Below, piece by piece: positions 43,465 to 52,432 of a DNA stretch of 64,000 nucleotides (the stretch's first letter is position 1; each line of letters starts with the position of its first letter). The DNA is taken from assembly GCA_037447235.1 (NCBI GenBank), contig JBBIHC010000001.1, positions 62,001 through 126,000 on the forward strand. The letters run 5' to 3'. The notes beneath the pieces are model-generated. The model was given only the letters and a program-made list of their open reading frames with translations. It was not told where the DNA came from and did not search any database. Origin of the DNA: JAVZJR01 sp037447235. Lineage in GTDB: Archaea; Micrarchaeota; Micrarchaeia; Anstonellales; Bilamarchaeaceae. The position numbers and the translations under genes are program-made.

Positions 43465-43590
43465 TCATTTCTTTTTGGATATCATGTCTGAGAGCGATTC
43501 AAAAAAGGATCTCTTCAGTTCCTTCAGCATTATGTACTTTCTTTCTATGGGATAGTGCTTTGCTATCTCGAATTCCATTGTTTCTTCCAT
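43465..43590 (-). CDS. 41-aa microprotein at the end of the VirB4-like operon
   Basis: A short frame encoding MEETMEFEIAKHYPIERKYI and so on to ISKKK (41 aa), charged and helical, without a membrane segment. Support comes from its position: a strong Shine-Dalgarno-like GGAGGT is about 8 bases before the ATG, the ATG overlaps the previous gene's stop (TGATG), and purD starts 9 bases after its own stop. Function unknown; it may be an accessory of the ATPase upstream. Confidence 0.6.
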   Translation of the reverse strand: MEETMEFEIAKHYPIERKYIMLKELKRSFFESLSDMISKKK

Positions 43591-44291
43591 CACTCAAACC
43601 TCCTCTTTATGTAGCCCTCGGTTATAAGCATGTTTACGCCCTCTTCCACCCTGGGCACCGGTATCCTGTTTATTTTGGAGAATTCAAGAACATTCAGTTT
43701 TCCGTTGTGGAGCTTTATCCACTCGTAAATCATCTCCTTGAGAGCCTCATCATCGTATTTCATCAGCTTCTCAACCTTTCGCAGAAGCTCGTCCCTTTTG
43801 TTCTCGCACTCAAGAAGCACGCGCGCATTGGCTTCGCTGGATTTCAGGAGGTCCTCGTATTTTGCCCGCATTGCGCGATACCTGCTTTTCAGTTCGCTCA
43901 ATTCGGTTGACAGGTCTATCGCATCCTTCCCGACCAGTTTTATCAGTTCGCCGAGCACTTCGTTTATCTCATAGTAAACTGCTGAAGGCTTGATGTCATA
44001 GTAATCTTCGGAGATCTGCAAAACATTAAGGAAGACCTGAAGAACAGAAAGCAGCCTTGCCTTCTTGTTTTTCCCTTTTACCGCTTCGTATTCCAGCAAT
44101 ATCTCGGCAGGCGCGAATGTTATGCGGTAGTCCAGCTCCGGCTTTTCCTTCAGGTCATAACCAAAAACCCGTTCTATCGCCAGCGTTTCATTCAGGTAGG
44201 ATATTTTTGTAAAGCCCAGCTCGCCCATCAGGTTTGCAAGCGGCCTTATGTTTTTCTTTTGTGCCGCCTTTATCGCTATTTTTTCAGTCAT
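43590..44291 (-). CDS. coiled-coil protein with C-terminal winged-helix-like segment
   Basis: A 233-aa soluble protein of no recognised family. Residues about 120-175 form a coiled coil (LSELKSRYRAMRAKYEDLLK), and the last 55 residues (VLEFSKINRIPVPRVEEGVN, then MLITEGYIKRRFE) resemble a winged helix of the type reading DNA or protein partners. It starts one base after the stop of the VirB4/HerA-like gene and is coupled to the 41-aa frame, so it is probably part of the same machine or its regulator. Confidence 0.55.
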   Translation of the reverse strand: MTEKIAIKAAQKKNIRPLANLMGELGFTKISYLNETLAIERVFGYDLKEKPELDYRITFAPAEILLEYEAVKGKNKKARLLSVLQVFLNVLQISEDYYDIKPSAVYYEINEVLGELIKLVGKDAIDLSTELSELKSRYRAMRAKYEDLLKSSEANARVLLECENKRDELLRKVEKLMKYDDEALKEMIYEWIKLHNGKLNVLEFSKINRIPVPRVEEGVNMLITEGYIKRRFE

Positions 44292-44292
44292 G

Positions 44293-45729
44293 CTACTCCT
44301 CCATCACCACGCTAACGACGCCCCTCGTCGCCTTTCTAATCTTGGCCAGCGAGAAAATTCTTATGATGTTCTTTTCTTCAAAACCAAGCTGCCTCAGGAA
44401 GGATATTATGGATGATTTTGAATATCCGAACCTTTCCAGCATTTCGACGAAGGTCTCGCCATCGAGCAGCCCGTCCTTTTTTTCAAACTCCTTTTTTACT
44501 ATCTCCAGCTGGCTTTCAGTCAGCCCCAATTCGTAAAGCATCTTGATCAATTGCTCTCTTTCTATTTCAATATCCATCCCACCACCCTGGATTTTATAGA
44601 TGAATAACGGGTCTTCGCCATCAATTTTCTCAAGCAGGAATGTAGATACCTTCTCCTGTCTCTCTGCAAAAATCATATTGATTACGGCATCCCCGACGCC
44701 GAATCTAGATAGCTGCGCGTCTATGAAGCTGGAGTATCCTATCGATTCCCGCACAAAGTCGCGGTACTCTTTCAATGTTAGCCTCAGCGTTATTATAGTT
44801 CCCATGTTGCTGAATATCGTTTTATGCATGTCAGTCGGGTTCTGCGTGGCGATCATCAGGGAAAAATTGTACTTCCGTCCCTCCCTGACTATTGCTATGA
44901 CATCGCTTTTTTCGTCCTGCGCTATCTTCCACGCCTCGTCCAGAACCACAAAAAGCCTGATCTTTCTTTCCCCTTCGCTCATCCCTTCCGCTCTCATCAG
45001 CTCCTTCACATACTGCAATATCGTCAATCCAGCAAGGCTTCTCATTTCTTCAGTCGGCAGGCCGTGCAGGTCTATGCAGACAAGCCCGCTGTTGGTCAGC
45101 TTTTTTATGTCAAGAGTTGTGCTTCCGGAAAAGAAATCACTTCCCTCTGTTGCGAACCTTTTCAGCAGCCTTGCCGCCTTCCCGTGCCTGTGCCTGGCAA
45201 GGTGTTTGATGACATCAATAAGCATCGGTTTTCTCTTTTTTTCGTAAACTGTCTCCAGCGCCTCCTCGATCTCGTCGCGCTCGTTTGGAAACGACCTTAG
45301 GTCAGCGAGGATGTCAAACGCAGCCATGATCTGCTTTATCCTGCTATTCTTCGGCAGGCCAACCAGATCCAGTATGTTGAGTTTCTCTTTTGCCAGGTTG
45401 ATAACCCTCCCTCCGGCTTGCCTCACCCACTTGTCATACTCACCGACCCAGTCAAGAATAAGCGCATTGCTGTTCCATATCAGGGAGGCGCGCGTTATGA
45501 ATGTCTTTACAGTGTAGGATTTTCCGCTTCCAGTAATGCCGATTATCGCGATGTGCGGATTGATAAGTTTGTTCGGGTTCCAAAAAACAGGTACGTGCAT
45601 ATATCTAGTCTTTCCCATATAGACGCCTTCAAAAGGCGCAGAAAGAAGCATTTCCTTCCTTGGCTCGGGCGGGTGCGTGAACGGAAGCCTTGCTGCAACG
45701 TCTTTTGAAAGAAGGTAGGACAGCTTCAA
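44293..45729 (-). CDS. VirB4/HerA-like ATPase (CedB-like)
   Basis: A 478-aa FtsK-HerA superfamily ATPase. Walker A is GITGSGKS (64-71), followed by ALILDWVGEYDKWV, Walker B LFVVLDEAWKIAQ and the sensor segment MIATQNPTDMHKTIF. The last 90 residues are a helical tail. VirB4 proteins energise type IV secretion and, as CedB, archaeal DNA import. The start is TTG (45729), adjacent to the upstream stop and preceded by GAGGTG about 6 bases before. Unlike repair HerA proteins, no NurA, Mre11 or Rad50 gene is nearby, and the upstream partner is a membrane protein. Confidence 0.72.
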   Translation of the reverse strand: MKLSYLLSKDVAARLPFTHPPEPRKEMLLSAPFEGVYMGKTRYMHVPVFWNPNKLINPHIAIIGITGSGKSYTVKTFITRASLIWNSNALILDWVGEYDKWVRQAGGRVINLAKEKLNILDLVGLPKNSRIKQIMAAFDILADLRSFPNERDEIEEALETVYEKKRKPMLIDVIKHLARHRHGKAARLLKRFATEGSDFFSGSTTLDIKKLTNSGLVCIDLHGLPTEEMRSLAGLTILQYVKELMRAEGMSEGERKIRLFVVLDEAWKIAQDEKSDVIAIVREGRKYNFSLMIATQNPTDMHKTIFSNMGTIITLRLTLKEYRDFVRESIGYSSFIDAQLSRFGVGDAVINMIFAERQEKVSTFLLEKIDGEDPLFIYKIQGGGMDIEIEREQLIKMLYELGLTESQLEIVKKEFEKKDGLLDGETFVEMLERFGYSKSSIISFLRQLGFEEKNIIRIFSLAKIRKATRGVVSVVMEE

Positions 45730-46512
45730 TCAGAACACCTCGTCCCTCAATTCTTCCTCTCCGGATGGCGCGAACAGCTCCCACTCGAAACATTTCAGCA
45801 TCTCAACATCCCTCAGCTCCCTGACATCAGAAGAAAGCGCGCTTGACAGTATTGTTCTTAATTCCTTCGCCTGCCTGCTGGCTTTGCTTATTGCTTCATC
45901 TCTTGTGAGGCCGAACGAAGTTGTGCTTGCAAAAGCCACCATCTCGACAGGCCTCTCCCCCCTGCCAAACCTGTCAAGGAGCCGGTTTAGCATCGCTATC
46001 TCCCTGTCATATCTCACAATGTCCGAAGGGTCAAGTTTTTCCTGGGAGAATCTTTTTGTTTCTATGTTGCTTCTCCTTGTTTTTATCTCGTCGATGTGCT
46101 TCGAGACGTCTATCGCCGATATCAGCATGGAAAGCTTTACGACATATTTGAGCGCGCTCACGGCTTTTTCAAATGACTCAAAAATCAGCCTCTTTTCCGC
46201 CTCTGCCTTGTCCATGGCGCTTTCGTAAAAGCGAACCTCTAGAAATTTTGTGCAGTAATATCCCTCCGGCCGCTTCTTTATTATGCAATCGCGCGACGGC
46301 GGGACTTCGTAGCCGTCTCTTACTTCAACAATGTTTGTGGCTCTTGTTATCACTGGCACTATCAGATAGCCATACTTCCATAATATCAATGAGCCGGCAA
46401 ACATCAACGCCGCCAAAATTGCAAATATCGCGTTGTTGAGCACGATGCACAACACCAGGGAAATGAAGCCTCCGAGAATTGATGCAATAGTCACGCCTCT
46501 GTTAAAATACAC
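45730..46512 (-). CDS. membrane partner of the VirB4-like ATPase (VirB3/PrgI plus VirB4 N-terminal-like)
   Basis: A protein of about 260 aa with two hydrophobic helices near the N-terminus (about residues 5-50) followed by a soluble alpha/beta domain. This arrangement, directly ahead of a VirB4-like ATPase, is what a fused VirB3/PrgI and VirB4 N-terminal domain would look like; it is inferred from topology and position, not a motif. The frame is open to 46563, but TATTTTTAAATTC (about 46547-46559) within that extension looks like the TATA box, so the GTG at 46512 is preferred. It is divergent from the surface protein genes. Confidence 0.55.
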   Translation of the reverse strand: MYFNRGVTIASILGGFISLVLCIVLNNAIFAILAALMFAGSLILWKYGYLIVPVITRATNIVEVRDGYEVPPSRDCIIKKRPEGYYCTKFLEVRFYESAMDKAEAEKRLIFESFEKAVSALKYVVKLSMLISAIDVSKHIDEIKTRRSNIETKRFSQEKLDPSDIVRYDREIAMLNRLLDRFGRGERPVEMVAFASTTSFGLTRDEAISKASRQAKELRTILSSALSSDVRELRDVEMLKCFEWELFAPSGEEELRDEVF

Positions 46513-46629
46513 CTTCGCACCCCATTTATTAGTAATAAACTGATAAGAATTTAAAAATACCACTTAATTGGGGCCGCGCGTCTGTTATTTGAGAGCAGTC
46601 AACGCGTCCATACAGAGACATAAAACACC

Positions 46630-46670
46630 ATTTAAAAACATTTTGCCACTAAATATAACATATAAGGTGG
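46630..46670 (+). promoter_or_regulatory. promoter and ribosome-binding site of the first surface protein
   Basis: TTTAAAAAC (46630-46638) is a TATA-like box, and AAGGTGG (46664-46670) a Shine-Dalgarno-like site 5 bases before a GTG start at 46676. The second surface gene has a similar AAAGGTG before its own GTG, which supports both unusual starts. Confidence 0.5.
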
Positions 46671-46675
46671 TACGG

Positions 46676-48391
46676 GTGAAGTTGTATTATAATAAGGATA
46701 ATGCTGGTGTAGGCGGGGAAAAAGCAGTCGGAGAAGAGGAAAACATAAGGAGAGGGGAATTCGACAAGATAGACCAAAAGCTCAAAACGAAAAAGATCGG
46801 CCCTTTTGCCTCTGCTTTACTCGGCGCCATTACTGCATTTTCACTTTCTTTCCAAGCATGCAGCTCTCACGACGTGGCTTTTGATGGCGGAGATGCTGAC
46901 GCGGTTGATGCCAAGAACGATGGTGACGCGGGAACGGATGCAGGAGATGAAGTAGCTGATGATGCTTGGGATGGGGGAGATGAGAAGGACGGCGGAACAG
47001 ATGCCGGAGATGAAATAGACGGCGGATTAGACGGTGCTGATGAAGTTGATGGCGGAACAGACGGCGGAGACGAAACTGTTGTTGATGGCGGCGACCAGAC
47101 CGGTGACCAGCAGACATGCGAGCCGCGAACCGACTGCACAAGAACGCAAGAAGGCGAGTTTGCATTGTTTACAATAAATGGCGAGGAGATAAAAGAGATA
47201 AAGGAGAGGGAGGTGTGCGTTGCAACTGCGGAGGACTGCAGCACTTCTGTCACAAACGAATCCCTGGTCCTCACATTGTCCAGGCCGCTAACGCCTGAAG
47301 AGCAGCAGCTGTTCATGACCCAGCACGTTTCATCTGCATTGGGCGTAACAACGATGTATAGTATTTTTGAAAGACAGGTTGGAAATGAAGCGGCTTACGA
47401 TGAGAAGTTAGCAATATATGAATCTATTATGGGGTTCACATGCACACACCTTTCCATATCTGCTGATGGAATTACTGCGGTAGCATTGTCACAACATGGT
47501 GGTGATATGTGTATTGCTTATAGCAACGGGCCGGCAGTACAGTGCGGAACAAGCGGCTATTGGATTAAGGTTTACTCAGGTGGTGATGAAGTTAACGGCG
47601 TGCCAGTGGCTATCCTCTCTGATGTCAAGCTGGCAGAGCATGGGCAGCCTGTTGAGGTCGATGGTGTTGAGTACTATGCCGTGACAGAAGTTGATCCTGC
47701 AAATAATGACAATCTGGCAGGTATGAGGCTGGAAAAAAACCAGCAAGCTACATGTGGCACCGGACCAAGATGCAAAGTCACAGAGGCAAATCCTGTCACC
47801 TTGTTTACAGTAAATAGCGAGGAAATTAACGAAGCAAAAATAACTGAGAACTGCGTTCAGGTAGCGGATAATTGCGCATGGATTGTCAGCGAAAGGATAA
47901 GCATTACTCTTTCAAGGCCGCTAACGCCTGAAGAGCAGCAGCTGTTCTTGGACCAACGCGTTCAAACAGCATTAGGCATAACCACGCTATATACACCCCA
48001 AGCAAGACAGTTTGGCAACCAAGCAGAATATGTTGAGCATTTAACATGCCCCGGATTTTATGTGTCGTTCTTCTGCGTTATAAACGGCGTGTCTATATCT
48101 CCTGAAGGCGTCACAAGAGTGAGCCTATACATTTCTGGGTCTGACTCTTGCATAGCCTATAGCAACGGGCCGGCAGTACAGTGCGGAACAAGCGGTTACT
48201 GGATCAAGGTTTACCCTGGCGGGGATGCAATTAACGGCGTGCCAGTGGTTTTCCTCTCTGATGGCGCAATGGCAGAGCACGGCCAGTCTATTCAGATGAA
48301 CGGCAAAGAATATAGCGTTACAATAGAGGTTGAGCAAGGCAACCAGAATAACGTTGCCAGAACGACGCTCTATTGGGAGACAAGTGAGTGA
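46676..48391 (+). CDS. Asp/Gly-rich surface protein 1, two Cys-containing repeat domains
   Basis: A 571-aa protein starting at GTG (MKLYYNKDN). A conserved cytoplasmic stretch (EFDKIDQKLKTKKIGPFA) precedes a hydrophobic segment ending FQACSSHD, a possible lipobox. A linker of about 80 residues is built of D/G/E-rich units such as DGGDE and DAGDE. Two related domains of about 200 residues follow, each with C-x5-C near its start, SRPLTPEEQQLF, and YSNGPAVQCGTSGYWIKVY. The acidic linker may bind calcium; adhesion or surface-layer function is inference. No known family recognised. It overlaps the paralogue's leader region and should be cotranscribed. Confidence 0.65.
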   Translation: MKLYYNKDNAGVGGEKAVGEEENIRRGEFDKIDQKLKTKKIGPFASALLGAITAFSLSFQACSSHDVAFDGGDADAVDAKNDGDAGTDAGDEVADDAWDGGDEKDGGTDAGDEIDGGLDGADEVDGGTDGGDETVVDGGDQTGDQQTCEPRTDCTRTQEGEFALFTINGEEIKEIKEREVCVATAEDCSTSVTNESLVLTLSRPLTPEEQQLFMTQHVSSALGVTTMYSIFERQVGNEAAYDEKLAIYESIMGFTCTHLSISADGITAVALSQHGGDMCIAYSNGPAVQCGTSGYWIKVYSGGDEVNGVPVAILSDVKLAEHGQPVEVDGVEYYAVTEVDPANNDNLAGMRLEKNQQATCGTGPRCKVTEANPVTLFTVNSEEINEAKITENCVQVADNCAWIVSERISITLSRPLTPEEQQLFLDQRVQTALGITTLYTPQARQFGNQAEYVEHLTCPGFYVSFFCVINGVSISPEGVTRVSLYISGSDSCIAYSNGPAVQCGTSGYWIKVYPGGDAINGVPVVFLSDGAMAEHGQSIQMNGKEYSVTIEVEQGNQNNVARTTLYWETSE

Positions 48392-48414
48392 TTTTTGCAA
48401 AAAAGGTGATATGG

Positions 48415-49485
48415 GTGAAGTTGTTTTTTAAGAAAAATGAAAATGGTGTTGCGAATGAGGAAAAAGACCGGGAAGCGGGAAGAGAGGAATTTGACAAGAC
48501 AGATCAAAAGTTAAAAGCGAAAAAAATCGGTCCATTCGCGGTAGCCACGACGATAGGTGCTGCATTGGCATTCTCTATTTATTGCGGCCCTGAAGGCGAA
48601 ATACCTGTCTATTACCCGGACGGAGGCATAAGCGACGGCGGCAAAGATGCAGCAGACGGTGAAGAGGCTGGCGATGGGGCTATTGAAGAAGACGGAAGTG
48701 TTGATGCAGGCGATGAGGAGGCAGTAGACGGCGGAGACCAGGTTGGCCAGGATGAGGACGTTGATGGCGGCGTCGAGGAAGACGGCGGAGTTGATGCCGG
48801 CGACGAAGTGGATGGCGAAGTTGTGGACGGCGGCGACGAGGCCCAGGACGGGGACGCGCAGATATGCGAGCCGCAGACCGACTGCGACACCGTGCAAAAC
48901 AACCCAGTTGTCTTGTTTACGATAAACGGCGAGAGCATTGAGGAGACAAAAACCGTTGATCAGTGCGTTGCGACTGCTGAGGACTGCAGCACTTCTGTCA
49001 CAAGCGAATCCCTGGTCTTCACATTGTCCAGGCCGCTTGCGCCTGAAGAGCACCAGCTGTTCATGAACCAGCACGTATCGTCAGCATTGGGCGTAACCAC
49101 GCAGTACGATACAGCAAAAAGGCAGTTCGGCAGCGAGCTCGCTTACAAGGAAGACTTCAAAGCCGGGGAAACGATGGCAGGGGTTGAATGCCTGACAGTA
49201 AATGTAAGCAACAACGTTACCACGATGTTCTTGAAATACGACAACAAGCTATATCAGGTAAAAAGCACTGAGCCGGCAAAGCAGCTTGGCGATGCGAATG
49301 TGTATGTGAAAGTCTATCCGGGCGGAAGCGCGACAGAAGGAGTACCAGCATGTGTCCTTTCTGATGTCAAGCTGGCGGCGGATGGTCAGCCCATTCAGAT
49401 TAACGGGGTAGAATACGACGTGTCAATCGAGGTTGATCCGCAAAATCCGAACAACCTTGCCGGGATGAGGCTGACACGCAGATAA
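48415..49485 (+). CDS. Asp/Gly-rich surface protein 2, one repeat domain
   Basis: A 356-aa paralogue of the preceding protein: same GTG start context, same leader (EFDKTDQKLKAKKIGPFA), a hydrophobic segment ending SIYCGP, a linker of DGGDE/DAGDE units, and one Cys-containing domain beginning ICEPQTDCDTVQ. It starts 23 bases after its neighbour's stop. One domain versus two points to growth by internal duplication. T-rich termination signals follow directly. Confidence 0.65.
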   Translation: MKLFFKKNENGVANEEKDREAGREEFDKTDQKLKAKKIGPFAVATTIGAALAFSIYCGPEGEIPVYYPDGGISDGGKDAADGEEAGDGAIEEDGSVDAGDEEAVDGGDQVGQDEDVDGGVEEDGGVDAGDEVDGEVVDGGDEAQDGDAQICEPQTDCDTVQNNPVVLFTINGESIEETKTVDQCVATAEDCSTSVTSESLVFTLSRPLAPEEHQLFMNQHVSSALGVTTQYDTAKRQFGSELAYKEDFKAGETMAGVECLTVNVSNNVTTMFLKYDNKLYQVKSTEPAKQLGDANVYVKVYPGGSATEGVPACVLSDVKLAADGQPIQINGVEYDVSIEVDPQNPNNLAGMRLTRR

Positions 49486-49487
49486 TC

Positions 49488-49528
49488 AGTTTTTATTTTT
49501 GGTTTTTTTATTTTTTTAAATCTTTTTT
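49488..49528 (+). terminator. T-rich terminator after the surface protein genes
   Basis: Directly after the stop codon is a run of thymidine tracts (TTTTTATTTTTGGTTTTTTT, followed by further T runs), a strong archaeal-type terminator ending the surface protein transcript. Confidence 0.65.
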
Positions 49529-49552
49529 GCAAAATAAAAATAAAAATTAGTT
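49529..49552 (-). terminator. T-rich terminator after the large surface protein gene
   Basis: On the minus strand, TAATTTTTATTTTTATTTTG follows the stop of the convergent surface gene. With the plus-strand tracts it makes a bidirectional terminator. Confidence 0.5.
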
Positions 49553-49559
49553 GCGATTG

Positions 49560-51347
49560 TTAGTTGCAGTTTGCAGGCAATGGCTGCGACGGGTCGCAGT
49601 AAAGCAGTCTGGTTGAAGTTGCCCCGTTATTTGCATTATCGTATGTCGTGAAACCATATATGTAGGTTTCAGTCGGGTCTATTTCGTCTATGATTTGGTA
49701 GAAAGTTGAGCTGTTTTCATATACTATCTTGTAATCCGCCACTATCCGCCCCTCGCTCACATTCATTTTGTCGATGTTATAGCTATAAACGCCGGCAGTG
49801 ACATCGGTGCCCGGCAACCATACAAGCATAACATATGTGTGGTTGGTTCCGTTTATCTCTTCGCTATAAATCAATGTCATATCTTCCGGCCTTGAGGTAT
49901 CGACCTCAGAGGGCGGCGTGTGGTCGTATATTATTCTTGCGCTGCCCGCCACAGTATTGTTTTTCGCATCCCTGCACTCAACCTCAACAAGCCTGTCGCC
50001 ATCCCCGCCCCTGTCGCCAAGCATTTCTATCGTCTGGCTTGTCCTGTATGCTGTCCAGCCAGTCCAGACCGGAGCCGGTTCCCAGGGTATGTTCCTGTAT
50101 CTGCATTCCCTTGCCCCAACGGCGCTGATCTCCAAATTTATCCTGTAATTATTGGTGAAGCCGGCTTTGCGATAAGACCCTGTCAGCGGGATAAGCGTAA
50201 CAGAATTAAGCCTCAATGTCTGGCTGCCGCCAGAACTTCCGCCGCCAGACCCGGACGATGAGCCGCCACCTCCGCCAATAGAATCCTTGATGTACTCTAT
50301 ACTATCCGAAGCCTGCCCTATTAACACGCCATCTTTATCCTTGCACTCGTAATAAATAGTAACTGTCTGCGAGTCTAACGCCTCTATTGTCCAACTTCTG
50401 GTTGTTGTATACGGTTCATAATTTGTCCATTGGCCGTTGTTTTCCTTATATCTGCAAAGATTGCCTCCTGTTGCATACAAGCTGAGCGTAAGATACCTGC
50501 TGTTTGTGGTGGCTGCGCCATTGTTTATCAGGATGGAAATCATTGTGGTTGTTTCGCCTGGCGCCCCCGCGTTTTCTCCTCCGTTTAACTCCAAAACTCT
50601 TTCAGCAGCTGCGGCATTCCCTGCCGCGTCAGAACAATTGATGCTAACAGTGTGGATGCCTGACCCAAGATTAAACTCTTTTGATATCTTTCCTGCGAAT
50701 ACGCCAGCCTCTCTTCCATCAACAATGAGCACACAGCTTATTCCATAAGGATTTTCGTCGGTTCCTTCAGCATTCAGTCTTGCTAAGGTGTTTTGCACCT
50801 CTATATCAAGGGAAACGAGCGGGGCGGTTTTGTCCAAATATATCGCAGTTGAAACCGGCACCGAAGTCCCGGCACTGTTCCTGCACTGGTAATACACGAT
50901 TTTATTGCCATCGCCGTCATTAAGCCCCCACTTAGCTTCGCTTGCGTAGGCGCGCCATTCGCTCCAGCCGGCGGCGTCATTGGAGAACCTGCATTCCGTG
51001 GCATTTTTTGCATATAATCTAAGCGTTATCTCGTCTTTGTTGGTTGTGGGGGCTTCGGCTATGCTTATTGAAAGCAGGGAGGGTTTTGCGATTTCCGGCC
51101 CGGCAGCACTCTCTGATTGCCTTTCAGCGCTTTCGCCTGAATTATTTGGCGTGGCAGAAAGGGCAACGAAGCTCCCTGCCGCAATTAATATCAAAAGCAC
51201 GGCAATTCCCGCAAGAGCCAGCGTTCTTCTGTTGTCGCCGGCAGGCTGCTCTATGGGCTCGTCCCTTTCCTCTTTCCATTCCTTCCCGACAGTTATTTCC
51301 TCATCTTCTTCGTTGAATAAAGGGTCTTCAGCATATTTTTTTCCCAT
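49560..51347 (-). CDS. large membrane-anchored surface protein with Ig-like repeats
   Basis: A 595-aa protein with a charged cytoplasmic N-terminus (1-42), one membrane helix (about 43-66) and an extracellular body. At least three related segments pair a 'LRLYA...ECRFSN' or 'LSLYA...CRYKEN' strand with a later 'YYQCR' or 'YYECK' strand, so each has a probable disulfide. A Gly/Ser linker (about 350-375) separates them from the C-terminal part, which contains a fibronectin-like block (PSEVDTSRPEDMTLIY). A Shine-Dalgarno-like AGGTGGGGGT precedes the ATG. Probably an adhesin or envelope component. Confidence 0.6.
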   Translation of the reverse strand: MGKKYAEDPLFNEEDEEITVGKEWKEERDEPIEQPAGDNRRTLALAGIAVLLILIAAGSFVALSATPNNSGESAERQSESAAGPEIAKPSLLSISIAEAPTTNKDEITLRLYAKNATECRFSNDAAGWSEWRAYASEAKWGLNDGDGNKIVYYQCRNSAGTSVPVSTAIYLDKTAPLVSLDIEVQNTLARLNAEGTDENPYGISCVLIVDGREAGVFAGKISKEFNLGSGIHTVSINCSDAAGNAAAAERVLELNGGENAGAPGETTTMISILINNGAATTNSRYLTLSLYATGGNLCRYKENNGQWTNYEPYTTTRSWTIEALDSQTVTIYYECKDKDGVLIGQASDSIEYIKDSIGGGGGSSSGSGGGSSGGSQTLRLNSVTLIPLTGSYRKAGFTNNYRINLEISAVGARECRYRNIPWEPAPVWTGWTAYRTSQTIEMLGDRGGDGDRLVEVECRDAKNNTVAGSARIIYDHTPPSEVDTSRPEDMTLIYSEEINGTNHTYVMLVWLPGTDVTAGVYSYNIDKMNVSEGRIVADYKIVYENSSTFYQIIDEIDPTETYIYGFTTYDNANNGATSTRLLYCDPSQPLPANCN

Positions 51348-51447
51348 ACCCCCACCTAAGAATATACCCTTCCTCTATCTTAACATATATCTTTTACCAC
51401 GAAGTGTTTTTAAATATGCCCTTTTTGTTCATTAAAACACACATTAT

Positions 51448-51457
51448 GTTTATAAAT
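51448..51457 (+). promoter_or_regulatory. TATA box for the GMP synthetase gene
   Basis: GTTTATAAAT is centred about 26 bases before the ATG at 51479, with no purine-rich site between, the layout of a leaderless archaeal transcript. Confidence 0.6.
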
Positions 51458-51478
51458 GAAGAGCCATTAATCTGATAT

Positions 51479-52432
51479 ATGTTCAACCCTGAAAAATTCA
51501 TAAACGAGGCAATAAAAGAGATAAGCGAGCAAATAGGAAAGGAAAAAGCAATAACCGCGGTATCCGGCGGAGTTGATTCCTTTGTCGCGGCCGCATTGGC
51601 AAGCAGGGCGATACCAGACCAGCTTTATGTCTATTATGTTGATACCGGATTGATGAGGAAGAACGAGACCGGGCAAGTCAAAAAAGCAGCCGCGGCAGCC
51701 GGCATGAAGCTCTCCGTAATAGACGCGCGGGAAAGGTTTTTCGCAGCTCTCAAAAACGTGGGGGAGCCGGAGGAAAAGCGCAAGACAATCGGCAGGCTTT
51801 TCGTTGACATATTCAACGAGCAGGCAAAAAAGCATGGCGCAACCTTTCTTATCCAGGGGACAATCGCTCCGGACTGGATAGAAAGCGGCGGCCTTGGAAG
51901 GGACACGATAAAAAGCCATCACAATGTAGGCGGTTTGCCTGAAAAAATGCACCTGAAGCTCTGCGAACCGTTGCGCGAGCTTTACAAGCACGAAGTCAGG
52001 GCGCTCGCAAAGGCGCTTGGCCTCCCGCCAGAGATAAGCGAAAGGCAGCCGTTTCCGGGTCCGGCCCTTGCCATCCGCAGCGTCGGCGAAGTCACCCCTG
52101 AAAAGGTTGAAATAGTTCGGGAAGTTTGCGCCATAGTGGAGGAGGAGGTAGAGCGCGCGTGGAAAAACGGCGATATAGAGCGGCCGTGGCAGTATTTCGG
52201 GGCGCTGCTGCCTGTCAAAATAGTCGGTGTGCGGGGCGACGAGCGCGCATACCAGTACGCGGTCGTGATCCGTGCCGTGAGAAGCCTTGACGGAATGACC
52301 GCCAATTTTTCCCACATTCCGCCGAAGCTGCTTGAAAAAATGTCAACCCGGATAACGAACGAAGTGAGAAGCGTCGGGAGGGTGTTTTACGACATAACAA
52401 ACAAGCCGCCCGGCACGATAGAGATGGAATGA
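51479..52432 (+). CDS. guaA: GMP synthetase ATP-pyrophosphatase subunit
   Basis: A 317-aa protein covering the ATP-PPase and C-terminal dimerisation domains of GMP synthetase, without the glutaminase domain; archaea commonly encode the two as separate subunits. SGGVDSFVAAALA is the PP-loop, and QGTIAPDWIESGG, HHNVGGLPEKM, ERQPFPGPALAIR and ITNKPPGTIEME are diagnostic. It converts XMP to GMP. The glutaminase partner is not in the window. Confidence 0.95.
   Translation: MFNPEKFINEAIKEISEQIGKEKAITAVSGGVDSFVAAALASRAIPDQLYVYYVDTGLMRKNETGQVKKAAAAAGMKLSVIDARERFFAALKNVGEPEEKRKTIGRLFVDIFNEQAKKHGATFLIQGTIAPDWIESGGLGRDTIKSHHNVGGLPEKMHLKLCEPLRELYKHEVRALAKALGLPPEISERQPFPGPALAIRSVGEVTPEKVEIVREVCAIVEEEVERAWKNGDIERPWQYFGALLPVKIVGVRGDERAYQYAVVIRAVRSLDGMTANFSHIPPKLLEKMSTRITNEVRSVGRVFYDITNKPPGTIEME

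Noticed and set aside
44293..45729. Repair-type HerA helicase
   Set aside because: Possible from the ATPase core alone, but no NurA, Mre11 or Rad50 gene is adjacent and the upstream partner is a membrane protein, which favours a VirB4-like role. Not fully excluded.
51467..52315. 282-codon open frame on the minus strand
   Set aside because: Antisense to the GMP synthetase gene, which is certain from its motifs. The long frame is a by-product of codon bias.
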